Assembly (NCBI GenBank): GCA_016721825.1
Contig: JADKHI010000001.1
Location: 1,116,001-1,180,000, forward strand
Origin: Flavobacteriales bacterium
GTDB lineage: Bacteria > Bacteroidota > Bacteroidia > Flavobacteriales_F > PHOS-HE28
DNA length: 64,000 bases
Direction of reading: 5' to 3'
Shown here: positions 24,505 to 32,675 of the stretch, piece by piece
Position numbering within the stretch: the stretch's first letter is position 1
How the letters are laid out: each line of letters starts with the position of its first letter
Notes under the pieces: model-generated
The model's database searches: none
What the model saw: the letters and a program-made list of their open reading frames with translations, nothing else
What the model was told of the DNA's origin: nothing
Program-made: the position numbers and the translations under genes

Positions 24505-27500
24505 CGGTCCTTCTTGCGCTTCAGGATCTCCCTCAGGCGTGCGTTCAGCAACCGATAAGCCTCTCTTGTCGAGGTCCCTTCTTCGCTTGCACGCACGAAC
24601 TCTTCCGATACCGGTTCATCGCGTTCATCGCTGATGAGCTTTCGGCCTTGGATCATGGTAGCGAACACGTAATAGAGGCCGGGGATCACGAGCACGCCGA
24701 TCATCGTGCCCACGAGCATGCCGCCCAATGAAGACGAGCCGATGGTGCGATTGCCGATGGCGCCGGCACCAGATGCCATCACGAGTGGAACAAGTCCCGC
24801 GATGAAGGCGAAGGACGTCATTAGGATCGGGCGGAACCGGGCTTTCGCACCTTCGATGGCGGCTTCCAAAACCGTGGCGCCCGCGCGCTGTTTCTGAACA
24901 GCGAACTCGACGATCAGCACAGCGTTCTTGCCAAGCAGGCCGATCAGCATGATGATACCGATCTGCGCGTACACGTCGTTCGCCAAACCCATCACCTTCA
25001 ACAACAGGAAGGACCCGAGCACCCCGACGGGCAACGAGAGGATCACCACCAGCGGCAGCACGAAACTCTCGTACTGCGCGGCGAGCACCAGGTACACGAA
25101 GATGAGCACCACCAGGAAGATGTAGACCGCCTCGTTCCCGCGCCGCGCCTCGTCGTACGAGAGGCCCTCCCAAGCGATGTCATAGCCGCGCGGGAGGGTT
25201 TCCTTCGCCACCTCTTGGATCGCTTTGATCGCATCACCGCTGGTGTACCCTTCCACGGAAAGTCCACGGATCGTTGCGGAGTTGTACAGGTTGTAGCGCG
25301 TGATCTCGTTCGGACCGAGGCGCTTCTCGAAGTGCATGAAGGAGGAGTACGGCACCATTTCCCCTTCTTCGTTCTTCACGAACAGGCCGGTGAGGTCGGT
25401 GGGGTTCTTGCGGTATTCGGGTGCGGCTTGCGCATACACTTTGAAGAAGCGGCCGAAGCGGATGAATCCCTGTTCGTAGGTACTGCCGATCAGGATGTTC
25501 AGGTTCTCCACCGCCTTGCCGATGGACACGCCCTTCTGCATGGCGAGCTTGTTGTCGATGATCATCTCGTACTGCGGGAAGTTGGCCGCGTAGAAGGTGA
25601 ACAGTCCGGTAAGCTCCTTCCGCTTGCCAAGCGCGGCCATGAAGTCGTTGTTGATGCGCTCGAACTCGTGGTAGTCCGTGCCGTTGGTCTTGTCCAGCAT
25701 GCGCAACGAGAAACCGGCCGATGAGCCGAAGCCCGGAACGGCGGGTGGTTCGAAGAACTCGATGACCGCACCGAGATCCTTCGACCTCTCCTCCAGTTCC
25801 TCCATCACCTCGTTCACATCCTTCTCGCGTTCGTGCCAGGGCTTCAGGTCGATGAGGCAGGTGCCAGCGTTGGAACCGCGGCCTTCGGTCATGATCTCGT
25901 AACCAGCGAGTGACGAAACGGATTCCACTTCGGGGATCTCTTCGCAGATCTTCTGGAGGTCATGCGCCACCTTGTTGGTGGTCTCGAGCGTAGAGCCGGG
26001 CGGCGTTTGCACGATCGCGTAGATGGTGCCTTGGTCCTCGCTGGGAATGAAGCCCGCCGGCAGGACCTCGTTGGTGAGGTAGATGGCGACACAGAAGCCG
26101 ATGAGCGCGCCGAACGTGAACACACGGCGCACGACGATCTTGTTCAGCACGGCCACATAGCGCCCGGTCAATCGTTCGAACCAGCGGTTGAACGCGTCGA
26201 TGAAGCGGTCCATGATCGTCTTCTTCCGTGTACCGTGAGGCTTCATGAGCATCGCACAGAGCACCGGCGTGAGGGTGAGCGCCACCAGGCCCGAGATGAT
26301 GATGGAGCCCGCCATCGTGATGGAGAACTGGCGGTAGAATACACCGACAGGTCCTGTCATGAACGAGACGGGAATGAACACCGAGACCATCACCAGCGTG
26401 ATGGCGATGATGGCACCACCGATCTCGCCCATCACCTCCTTCACCGCAGCGTAGGGCGTGAGCGCATGGTTGCCCTCCATCTTGGCGTGTACTGCCTCCA
26501 CCACCACGATCGCATTGTCAACCACGATGCCGATGGCCAGCACCAGCGCGAACAGCGTGATCAGGTTGATCGACAGGTCGAAGAGCTGCATCACAAAGAA
26601 GGCGCCGATCAACGAAACGGGCACGGCGATGATGGGGATCAACGTGGACCGCCAGTCGCCGAGGAAAATGAACACCACCAAGGCCACCAACAAGAACGCT
26701 TCGAGGAGTGTGTGCAGCACCTGCTCGATGGACGCATCCAGGAAGGTGGACACGTCGTAGCTCACCTTGTAGGCGATGCCGGGCGGCATGAACGCGGCCT
26801 GCTCTTTCAACTTCTCCTTCACCTGCGCGATCACATCGCTGGCGTTGCTGCCAAGCGTCTGCTTCAGCACGATGGAAGCGGACGCCTTTCCATCCAGGTT
26901 CGAGTAGATGTCGAAGAACTCGCTGCCCAGTTCCACATCGGCCACATCGCGCAGCTTGATCATCTCGCCTTCCTCGTTGGCGCGGATGATGATGTCCTTG
27001 TATTGGTCCGGCTCGTTGAACTGCCCCTTGTAGATCAGCACGTATTCCAGCGCTTGCGATTCGATGCCGGAGCTTTGTCCCAAACGACCGGGCCGCGCGA
27101 TCAGGCTCTGTTCCTCCATCGCTTTCATCACCTCTTCAGCGGAGATGTTATAGGCGCGCATGCGATCGGGCTTCATCCATACGCGCATGGCGTACTTACG
27201 GCTGCCGAGGATCTGGGCCTGGGCCACACCGGGGATCCGCTGGATCTCGGGGATCAACTGCGTGAACGCATAGTTGTAGAGGAAGAGCTCGTCGGCGTCC
27301 TCGCCTGTGCTGTACAGGTTCACGTACATGAGCATGCTGGGCTGCACGGGTGTTATGATCACGCCTTCGCGCTGCACGAGCAGTGGCAGGTTGGGCATCA
27401 CCTGGTCCACGCGGGTCTTCACGCGCACGACCGCCTCGTTGGGATCGGTGCCCGGTTCGAAGATCACGCGGATCGTCCCTTCGCCGGCACTTGTGGCATC

Positions 27501-27740
27501 GGAAGCGATGTAGCGCATACCCTGCACACCGTTGATCGCCGTTTCCAGCTGAATGATCGTGGACTTGGTGAGCACGTCCGCGCTGGAACCGGGATACGCG
27601 ATGAAGATGTTCACCGTGGTGGGCGCGATCTCCGGGAACTGCGCGGTGGGCAGTTGCTTCATGGCCAGCCCGCCCATGAAGAGGATCAGCACCGAGATGA
27701 CGATGGCCAGAACGGGCCGTTGGATGAAATTCCTGAACAT
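24501..27740 (-). CDS. RND multidrug efflux pump, AcrB/HAE1 family
   Basis: A 1079-residue inner-membrane proton-driven transporter. It begins MFRNFIQRPVLAIVISVLIL (TM1) and keeps the HAE1 layout: two periplasmic loops of about 300 residues and twelve helices. TM4 reads ITLFALVLAIGIVVDNAIVV, where AcrB has Asp407-Asp408; here the pair is Asp-Asn. TM10 keeps the Lys (LLGKNAVLIVEFAV). The FIPSEDQGTIYAIVQTPPGS segment is typical. It lies 23 bp after the adaptor gene and overlaps the TolC-like gene by 4 bp. It exports hydrophobic drugs or detergents; specificity is unknown. The C-terminal tail is long and charged. Confidence 0.96.
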   Translation of the reverse strand: MFRNFIQRPVLAIVISVLILFMGGLAMKQLPTAQFPEIAPTTVNIFIAYPGSSADVLTKSTIIQLETAINGVQGMRYIASDATSAGEGTIRVIFEPGTDPNEAVVRVKTRVDQVMPNLPLLVQREGVIITPVQPSMLMYVNLYSTGEDADELFLYNYAFTQLIPEIQRIPGVAQAQILGSRKYAMRVWMKPDRMRAYNISAEEVMKAMEEQSLIARPGRLGQSSGIESQALEYVLIYKGQFNEPDQYKDIIIRANEEGEMIKLRDVADVELGSEFFDIYSNLDGKASASIVLKQTLGSNASDVIAQVKEKLKEQAAFMPPGIAYKVSYDVSTFLDASIEQVLHTLLEAFLLVALVVFIFLGDWRSTLIPIIAVPVSLIGAFFVMQLFDLSINLITLFALVLAIGIVVDNAIVVVEAVHAKMEGNHALTPYAAVKEVMGEIGGAIIAITLVMVSVFIPVSFMTGPVGVFYRQFSITMAGSIIISGLVALTLTPVLCAMLMKPHGTRKKTIMDRFIDAFNRWFERLTGRYVAVLNKIVVRRVFTFGALIGFCVAIYLTNEVLPAGFIPSEDQGTIYAIVQTPPGSTLETTNKVAHDLQKICEEIPEVESVSSLAGYEIMTEGRGSNAGTCLIDLKPWHEREKDVNEVMEELEERSKDLGAVIEFFEPPAVPGFGSSAGFSLRMLDKTNGTDYHEFERINNDFMAALGKRKELTGLFTFYAANFPQYEMIIDNKLAMQKGVSIGKAVENLNILIGSTYEQGFIRFGRFFKVYAQAAPEYRKNPTDLTGLFVKNEEGEMVPYSSFMHFEKRLGPNEITRYNLYNSATIRGLSVEGYTSGDAIKAIQEVAKETLPRGYDIAWEGLSYDEARRGNEAVYIFLVVLIFVYLVLAAQYESFVLPLVVILSLPVGVLGSFLLLKVMGLANDVYAQIGIIMLIGLLGKNAVLIVEFAVQKQRAGATVLEAAIEGAKARFRPILMTSFAFIAGLVPLVMASGAGAIGNRTIGSSSLGGMLVGTMIGVLVIPGLYYVFATMIQGRKLISDERDEPVSEEFVRASEEGTSTREAYRLLNARLREILKRKKDR

Positions 27741-27763
27741 GGCTCAGAGGTGTTGCCGGCCGA

Positions 27764-28912
27764 TCACTCGGCGTAGAGGTCCAGGTGCTTCACGACGGAA
27801 TCCGCAGGCAGGAGCTCGAACGCGATGCTATCGCTGTCCTTCACCTTGCGCAGGCCTTCGAGCAGGATGCGATCGTCCTTCTTGAGCCCTTCGTTCACCA
27901 CGAACAGGTGTTGCAGCTCAGGTCCGATCGTGATCCGTGTGCTGTGGATCACGTTGTCCTTGTCGATCACATACACGTAGCGGTGATCGAGCACTTCGAA
28001 GGTGGCCTTCTGCGGGATCAGGAGCACGTCCTTCAGGCGGGAATCCATCAGGATGCTGCCCGTTTCCCCATGGCGCAAGAGGCCTTGCGGGTTGGCGAAC
28101 GTCGCACGGAAAGCGATGTTGCCCGTGGTGTTGTTGAAGTCCGACTCGATGGCGGTGATCTCACCGATCTGGTCGAACACCTCACCATTCGCCATCTGCA
28201 GCTTCACCTTGGTGCCATTGCCGGCGAGTGCGCTTTTCTGGTAGGCCAGGTACTCCGCCTCGGGTACGTTGAAGTAGACCCACATCGAGCTGTTGTCCGA
28301 GAGTTCGGTGAGCAGTTCACCCTCGTCCAAGAGGCTTCCCTTCCGCACATGGAAGCGGCCCACGATGCCATCGAACGGCGCTGTGATCTCTGTGAAACCC
28401 AAGTGCGCCTGCGCGACGCTGAGTTCAGCCTTCGCTTTATCGTAGCGCGCCTTGGCCATGGCCAGCTCATTCGGTGAAACGACGTTGCTATCGGCCAGGC
28501 TCTTGGTATTGCGGAATTCGATCTCCGCGAATTCGGCTTCGGCTTGGGCCCGCTGCACTTCCGCTTGGTACAGTATCGGCCTGATGCGGAACAGCAACTG
28601 GCCTTCCTTCACCTGCTGGCCCTCGTCCACCAGCACATCCTGTAGGTAGCCCTTCTCCAGCGCGCGCAGTTCGATGTGTTGCACGGAGTGGATCTGGCAG
28701 ACGTAATCGCGCTGTATCACCGTATCGGCGATCAGCGGGTTGGTCGCTGGATATCGACCATGCTCATGTCCCTCGTGCCCTTCTTCGAGATGCCCGCCGC
28801 AACCGGCCAGCAGCACGCCAAGTGCGAACAGGGGGAGCACATGCCGATAAAGGAGCGTTGCGTTGCGCGTGGATGCGGCGCGCTGGAACGCGGTCGAATA
28901 CGATGAAAGCAT
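27764..28912 (-). CDS. RND efflux periplasmic adaptor lipoprotein
   Basis: A 382-residue membrane-fusion protein, first gene of the efflux operon. The N-terminus has a hydrophobic signal and lipobox (LFALGVLLAGC), followed by a His-rich linker (EGHEGHEHGRY). The lipoyl/barrel-sandwich halves are VQHIELRALEKGYLQDVLVD and LGFTEITAPFDGIVGRFHV. Between them is the alpha-hairpin (YQAEVQRAQAEAEFAEIEFR ... AMAKARYDKAKAELSVAQAH), then the beta-barrel and membrane-proximal domains. ATG 28912 is chosen because it leaves a short N-region before the signal; the frame stays open for 25 more codons. The His-rich linker could bind metal, but it is not a metal-efflux signature by itself. Confidence 0.93.
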   Translation of the reverse strand: MLSSYSTAFQRAASTRNATLLYRHVLPLFALGVLLAGCGGHLEEGHEGHEHGRYPATNPLIADTVIQRDYVCQIHSVQHIELRALEKGYLQDVLVDEGQQVKEGQLLFRIRPILYQAEVQRAQAEAEFAEIEFRNTKSLADSNVVSPNELAMAKARYDKAKAELSVAQAHLGFTEITAPFDGIVGRFHVRKGSLLDEGELLTELSDNSSMWVYFNVPEAEYLAYQKSALAGNGTKVKLQMANGEVFDQIGEITAIESDFNNTTGNIAFRATFANPQGLLRHGETGSILMDSRLKDVLLIPQKATFEVLDHRYVYVIDKDNVIHSTRITIGPELQHLFVVNEGLKKDDRILLEGLRKVKDSDSIAFELLPADSVVKHLDLYAE

Positions 28913-28955
28913 GGAATATGGGGAAAGCTCGTTTCGAACGGAAGTGGGAACGTGG

Positions 28956-28970
28956 TGGTCCGCAGGACCA
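28956..28970. promoter_or_regulatory. Candidate operator upstream of the efflux operon (1)
   Basis: TGGTCC-GCA-GGACCA, a perfect interrupted palindrome 44 bp upstream of the adaptor start. It shares half-sites GGTCC/GGACC with the palindrome at 29018-29031. Confidence 0.45.
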
Positions 28971-29017
28971 GGAGACCGGCTCAACACCGCGAGGGTGCGC
29001 CCGGGGATCGTCGTTCA

Positions 29018-29031
29018 GGTCCGATCGGACC
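29018..29031. promoter_or_regulatory. Candidate operator upstream of the efflux operon (2)
   Basis: GGTCCGATCGGACC, a perfect 14-bp palindrome about 106 bp upstream of the adaptor start. The half-sites match the first palindrome. No regulator gene lies beside the operon, so the binding protein would be encoded elsewhere. Confidence 0.45.
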
Positions 29032-29090
29032 GCACGGCACGATAGCATCGCACCGGTAAGCCTGGAAGCAGGTCCGGGACGCTACGCGAA

Positions 29091-29417
29091 CTAAGGAGCG
29101 GACGGTTGGGGACCCGTGACCCGGAGCAGCGATGATCCGCTACGGTCAATATTGGGGTCACAGGACCCGGATGCTGCGATCTGCACAAAGGCGGACCACA
29201 ATGACCACCCCGCAACCACAGCTATGCCGAGATCCGGATCAAGGTCCGGTCCCTCGTGCTGGTCCTCAACCTCCGATGGCAGAGCACCGATCTCGAAAAG
29301 CGCGGCAGGCTGATCCGCCGCATGAAGGCCAACCATCCAGGATTGCGTTCCCAGCAACAGCAGGCATGCAAGCAGCCTGATCAGTACCGTGTTCGTTGTT
29401 CGCTGGGGCATTGGCAC
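29091..29417 (-). CDS. Hypothetical small exported protein upstream of the efflux operon
   Basis: A 108-residue frame starting MPMPQRTTNTVLIRLLACLLLLGTQ (first 20: MPMPQRTTNTVLIRLLACLL), a plausible signal peptide. An acidic stretch follows (EVEDQHEGPDLDPDLG) and then a hydrophobic patch. It is 178 bp upstream of the adaptor gene on the same strand. A TAAGTTCG -7-like box lies 24 bp before its start (29442-29449, minus strand). No domain is recognised. Small exported proteins often accompany Bacteroidota efflux operons, but this one could also be a chance frame. Confidence 0.5.
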   Translation of the reverse strand: MPMPQRTTNTVLIRLLACLLLLGTQSWMVGLHAADQPAALFEIGALPSEVEDQHEGPDLDPDLGIAVVAGWSLWSAFVQIAASGSCDPNIDRSGSSLLRVTGPQPSAP

Positions 29418-29591
29418 TTTTCCGGCAGCGAACTTAGGCCGCGAACGGACGGGCCGGGAACGATTAACAATTTATTGGCAAACAAGATCGACGCAGCCGC
29501 TCAGTCCGAACAACCTGTTCATCGGATCATGACGGAACCCTTGAAAGAAGGTTGGTCGACCCAGGTCAGGTCCCTTCGCTTTCCACCCGCC

Positions 29592-29645
29592 CCCTCCAGC
29601 TCCTCGATCGTCCGCCGTGCCGCCTCCTACCTTACACGGTTGTTC
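29592..29645 (-). pseudogene. Remnant of a TPR-3TM paralogue 3' end
   Basis: About 54 bp resemble the 3' ends of the four TPR-3TM genes to the right; the first 22 bases are identical to the copy at about 32703. Read on the minus strand it gives NNRVR, a stop, then EAARRTIEELEG, the conserved tail with an in-frame TAG. It lies 63 bp beyond the last intact copy. The rest of 29418-29707 shows nothing else recognisable. Confidence 0.75.
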
Positions 29646-29707
29646 CCGCAGGCCGGGACTTCGCTCCTTCGTCGCTCAGCTTGCATTGCGCACCGGAGTG
29701 TTGGTGA

Positions 29708-31195
29708 TCAGCTAGCGTTGGTTTCATTGGGTCGTGCTTCGAGTTCCTCGATCGTCCTTCTTGCCGCTTCCAAGCGTACGCGATTGTTCTTCGATACGAG
29801 CATGTTGGTGATCCAGTGCTCCATACGGTGGTGCAGTGGGATCAGCAGGGCGGCGATGGCCGCCATGCAGAGCAGCATCAGAAGCGGCGAGTGGTTGGTG
29901 ACGCGATCCAGGAAGGGATGCAAGAGCAGGTTGATGAACTCGAAGAAGAGCAGCAGCGCGATGAGCGAAAGGTTCCTGATGGCCTTCGCACCTACGACGG
30001 CGGTCCTACTGAAGATGAGCAAGAAGATGCCCAGCGTGATGACGATGAGGGCGATGATCCCGAATTGGATGTTGCGGGAACGGGCGGCGACTTCCTCCGC
30101 GCGCAACTTGGCGTCCTCCATGTCCTTGAGCTGTTGCGAGAACAGTTGGCTCTGAAGCTGACTACGGTTCTGGGTAGCGATCACACTGTCGCGATAGGCG
30201 ATGCACAGCTTCGCGTAAAAGAACGCGCTATCCGCCATGCCGTTCGCCTTGAACGCATCGGCCAGGGCCTCGGCCGCTTTTTCCAAAGGACTCGGATTGC
30301 GTACCCCTTCCGCAGAACGGAAACCCAACTGAGCGATGGCTTGCGCTTCCGCAGTGCGGCCCTGCGCCAAGAGCAACGAAGAATACCCTGCGGCGAACTG
30401 AACGAGCGGAAGCGGGAGCTGGAACGAGTCGGCGGCCGCGATGGCGCGCTTGAAATGCAGTTCGGCCAGGTCCGCTTCATGGCGTGCGGCATACACCGTC
30501 GCGAGCGCGCCGTTCGAATAGGCGTAGGTCCATGGATCTTCACCCGGTGAATCGACCATTTCCACTTGCTTGGTATAGTAAAGCGCGGAATCGAGTTCGC
30601 CTCGGTCCATGAAGACCCGGGCTAATGTTGACAAGCCTCGCGAGCGGATCCCCGGAGGCATGCCCAACGCCAGCGCTTTCCGCATGTAGCGCATGGTTCC
30701 ATCATGGTCTCCCACGCGTTGATAGAGCACGGCGAGCTCCTTGCAGGTCGCGCCCATCCAGATGCTATCACGCGCGCTCGTAAAGTGATCGAGCGCGATG
30801 TTGAAGTGCTTCAATGCGCCGTTCACCTCGTTGGCGATCACGAAGGAGACCCCGATCGAGAGGTGCGCCCTGCCGAGCAGCGTGTCGTTCCCGGTGGGTT
30901 CCGCGATCGCCAGTGTCCGGATCGAGGTGGACATGCACTCATCCAGTCGGTTGATGTAGAGGTATCTCTGCACCAGTCGTGCGAGCAAAGCGACCTTCAT
31001 GCGCGGGTCGTCCGTGGCCTTCTCGCGGGCGACCAGGGTGTCCACAGGAAGGTCACTGATACTGGTAAAGAGGGTATTGAAGGGCTGGGCCTGGAGCCGT
31101 CCGATACCGGCCAAGGCAACAACCAATGCCAGTGCTCGGAAGTAGATGATCATGGCGATGGTTCGTTGTTGAAGCGTGATCAGGTACATGGGCAT
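29708..31195 (-). CDS. TPR-3TM membrane protein, paralogue A
   Basis: A 495-residue protein. The signal peptide is near IIYFRALALVVALAGIGRLQAQ; starts at 31195 (TGATG with the upstream stop) or 31153 are both possible. About residues 40-340 are TPR-like helical repeats (GALKHFNIALDHF, DGTMRYMRKALAL, RGELDSALYYTKQVE). A coiled segment QQLKDMEDAKLRAEEVAARS leads into three hydrophobic helices: NIQFGIIALIVITLGIFLLI, NLSLIALLLFFEFINLLLHP and SPLLMLLCMAAIAALLIPLH. A 35-residue amphipathic tail ends the protein (EAARRTIEELEARPNETNAS). This is the sensor plan of Bacteroidota TPR histidine kinases, but no output domain follows. Function unknown. Confidence 0.85.
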   Translation of the reverse strand: MPMYLITLQQRTIAMIIYFRALALVVALAGIGRLQAQPFNTLFTSISDLPVDTLVAREKATDDPRMKVALLARLVQRYLYINRLDECMSTSIRTLAIAEPTGNDTLLGRAHLSIGVSFVIANEVNGALKHFNIALDHFTSARDSIWMGATCKELAVLYQRVGDHDGTMRYMRKALALGMPPGIRSRGLSTLARVFMDRGELDSALYYTKQVEMVDSPGEDPWTYAYSNGALATVYAARHEADLAELHFKRAIAAADSFQLPLPLVQFAAGYSSLLLAQGRTAEAQAIAQLGFRSAEGVRNPSPLEKAAEALADAFKANGMADSAFFYAKLCIAYRDSVIATQNRSQLQSQLFSQQLKDMEDAKLRAEEVAARSRNIQFGIIALIVITLGIFLLIFSRTAVVGAKAIRNLSLIALLLFFEFINLLLHPFLDRVTNHSPLLMLLCMAAIAALLIPLHHRMEHWITNMLVSKNNRVRLEAARRTIEELEARPNETNAS

Positions 31196-32670
31196 CAACT
31201 GGCGTTGGTGTCGGTAGGCCTTGCTTCGAGTTCCTCGATCGTCCTACGCGCCGCCTCCAAGCGCACACGGTTGTTCTTGCTCACCAGCATGTTGGTGATG
31301 AGCTTCTCCATACGATGGTGCAGCGGGATCAGCAGCCCGGCGATGGCGGCCATGCACAGCAGCATCAGCAACGGCGAGTGATGCGTGAGTTCGCCCAAGA
31401 ACGGGTGCAAGAGCAGATTGATGAACTCGAAGAAGAGCAGCAACGCGATGAGCGAGAGATTCTTGATGGCCTTCGCGCCCACCACGGAAGTCCTGCTGAA
31501 GATGAGCAGGAAGATGCCGAGCGTGATGACGATGAGGGCGATGATCCCGAATTGGATGTTGCGGGAACGGGCGGCGACTTCCTCCGCGCGAAGCTTGGCA
31601 TCCTCGCGATCCTTCAGTTCCTGTGTGAACAATTGGTTCTGCAACTGGCTTCGGTTCTGCAAGGCCGTGAGCGAGTCGCGCCATGCGTGGGCGAGCTTCG
31701 AGTACACCAACGCGCTATCGGTCATGCCATTCGCCGCGAACGCATCGGACAAGGCCGTAGTGGACCTGATCATCAGGGTTGGCTGCCGCACTTCGTCGGT
31801 GGCCGCGAATCCCTTGCGCGCATAGGCAAGCGCCTCTTCAGCACGCCCCTGGCCGATGAGCAGCTTCGCGTACCCGGCCGACGCGCCGATCAGCGCATCC
31901 AGCGTTCCGGCTGAATCCGCCACCGCCAAGGCCCGCTTATAGTAGGGCTCTGCCACGTCGCCCTCACCACGCGCACCATGCACAGCAGCCATGATGAGCT
32001 TATAGGCGGCGTAGCCGTAAGGATCCGTGCCCGGCACCTTCATGACATCGGCCAGGCGGGCATAGTAGAGCGCTGAGTCCAGATCGCCGCGATCCATGTG
32101 GCACCTTGCCAGGATAGTCATCGAACGCCCGTAGAACCCTTGACCCAAGCCATAAGCCTGTGCCTTCCGCATGTAGCGCAAGGTGCCATCGATATCCCCG
32201 ACCTGCTGGTACACGATCGCGGTCTCCTTGCAGGTCAGGCTCATTCGCATGCTGTCCCTGATCTGCTGGTAGCCCTCGAAGGCGATGTTGAAGTGCTTCA
32301 GCGCCCCGTTCACATCGCTGAGCCTGGTGTACGCCACACCGATGCCGAAGTTGGCCATGGCGAGCAGCGTGTCGTTCTTGGTCGTTTCCGCCAACTCAAA
32401 CCCGCGCATCGCCGCCTTCATGCAGTCCTCCGTGCGACCGAGAAAGGCGTACTGGCCGGTGAGCCTGTTGATGGCGACCATCTTCGTCCGGGGATCGGTC
32501 GCCGCCCGCTCAAGTGCTTCCAGGGAATCGACTGGAAGGCCTCGCAGCCTGGCAACGAGGGTATCGATCGGCTGGGCGCGCAGTTGTCCGATACAACCGA
32601 TGCCGATGAGCAGAACGAGTGATCTGAATACCATGGAGTCGGTTCGTTGTAGACGTGTCCTTGCGTGCAT
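31195..32670 (-). CDS. TPR-3TM membrane protein, paralogue B
   Basis: A 491-residue paralogue with the same plan: signal peptide (VFRSLVLLIGIGCIGQLRAQ), TPR-like repeats (TRLSDVNGALKHFNIAFEGY, VYQQVGDIDGTLRYMRKA, GDLDSALYYARLADV), coiled segment (TQELKDREDAKLRAEEVAAR), three helices and tail ending RPTDTNAS. The start ATG 32670 lies 5 bp after the stop of paralogue C; an internal ATG at 32634 gives a shorter N-region. The stop shares one base with the start of paralogue A (TGATG). In the TPR part it is the closest relative of the truncated copy D (DSALVYSKLAHAWRDSLT). No catalytic domain. Confidence 0.85.
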   Translation of the reverse strand: MHARTRLQRTDSMVFRSLVLLIGIGCIGQLRAQPIDTLVARLRGLPVDSLEALERAATDPRTKMVAINRLTGQYAFLGRTEDCMKAAMRGFELAETTKNDTLLAMANFGIGVAYTRLSDVNGALKHFNIAFEGYQQIRDSMRMSLTCKETAIVYQQVGDIDGTLRYMRKAQAYGLGQGFYGRSMTILARCHMDRGDLDSALYYARLADVMKVPGTDPYGYAAYKLIMAAVHGARGEGDVAEPYYKRALAVADSAGTLDALIGASAGYAKLLIGQGRAEEALAYARKGFAATDEVRQPTLMIRSTTALSDAFAANGMTDSALVYSKLAHAWRDSLTALQNRSQLQNQLFTQELKDREDAKLRAEEVAARSRNIQFGIIALIVITLGIFLLIFSRTSVVGAKAIKNLSLIALLLFFEFINLLLHPFLGELTHHSPLLMLLCMAAIAGLLIPLHHRMEKLITNMLVSKNNRVRLEAARRTIEELEARPTDTNAS

Positions 32671-32675
32671 AGCGA

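Noticed and set aside
25962..27776. 604-codon plus-strand frame opposite the RND pump
   Set aside because: Composition dominated by His, Arg, Asp and Gly, no domain; it is the complement of a complete AcrB-type gene.
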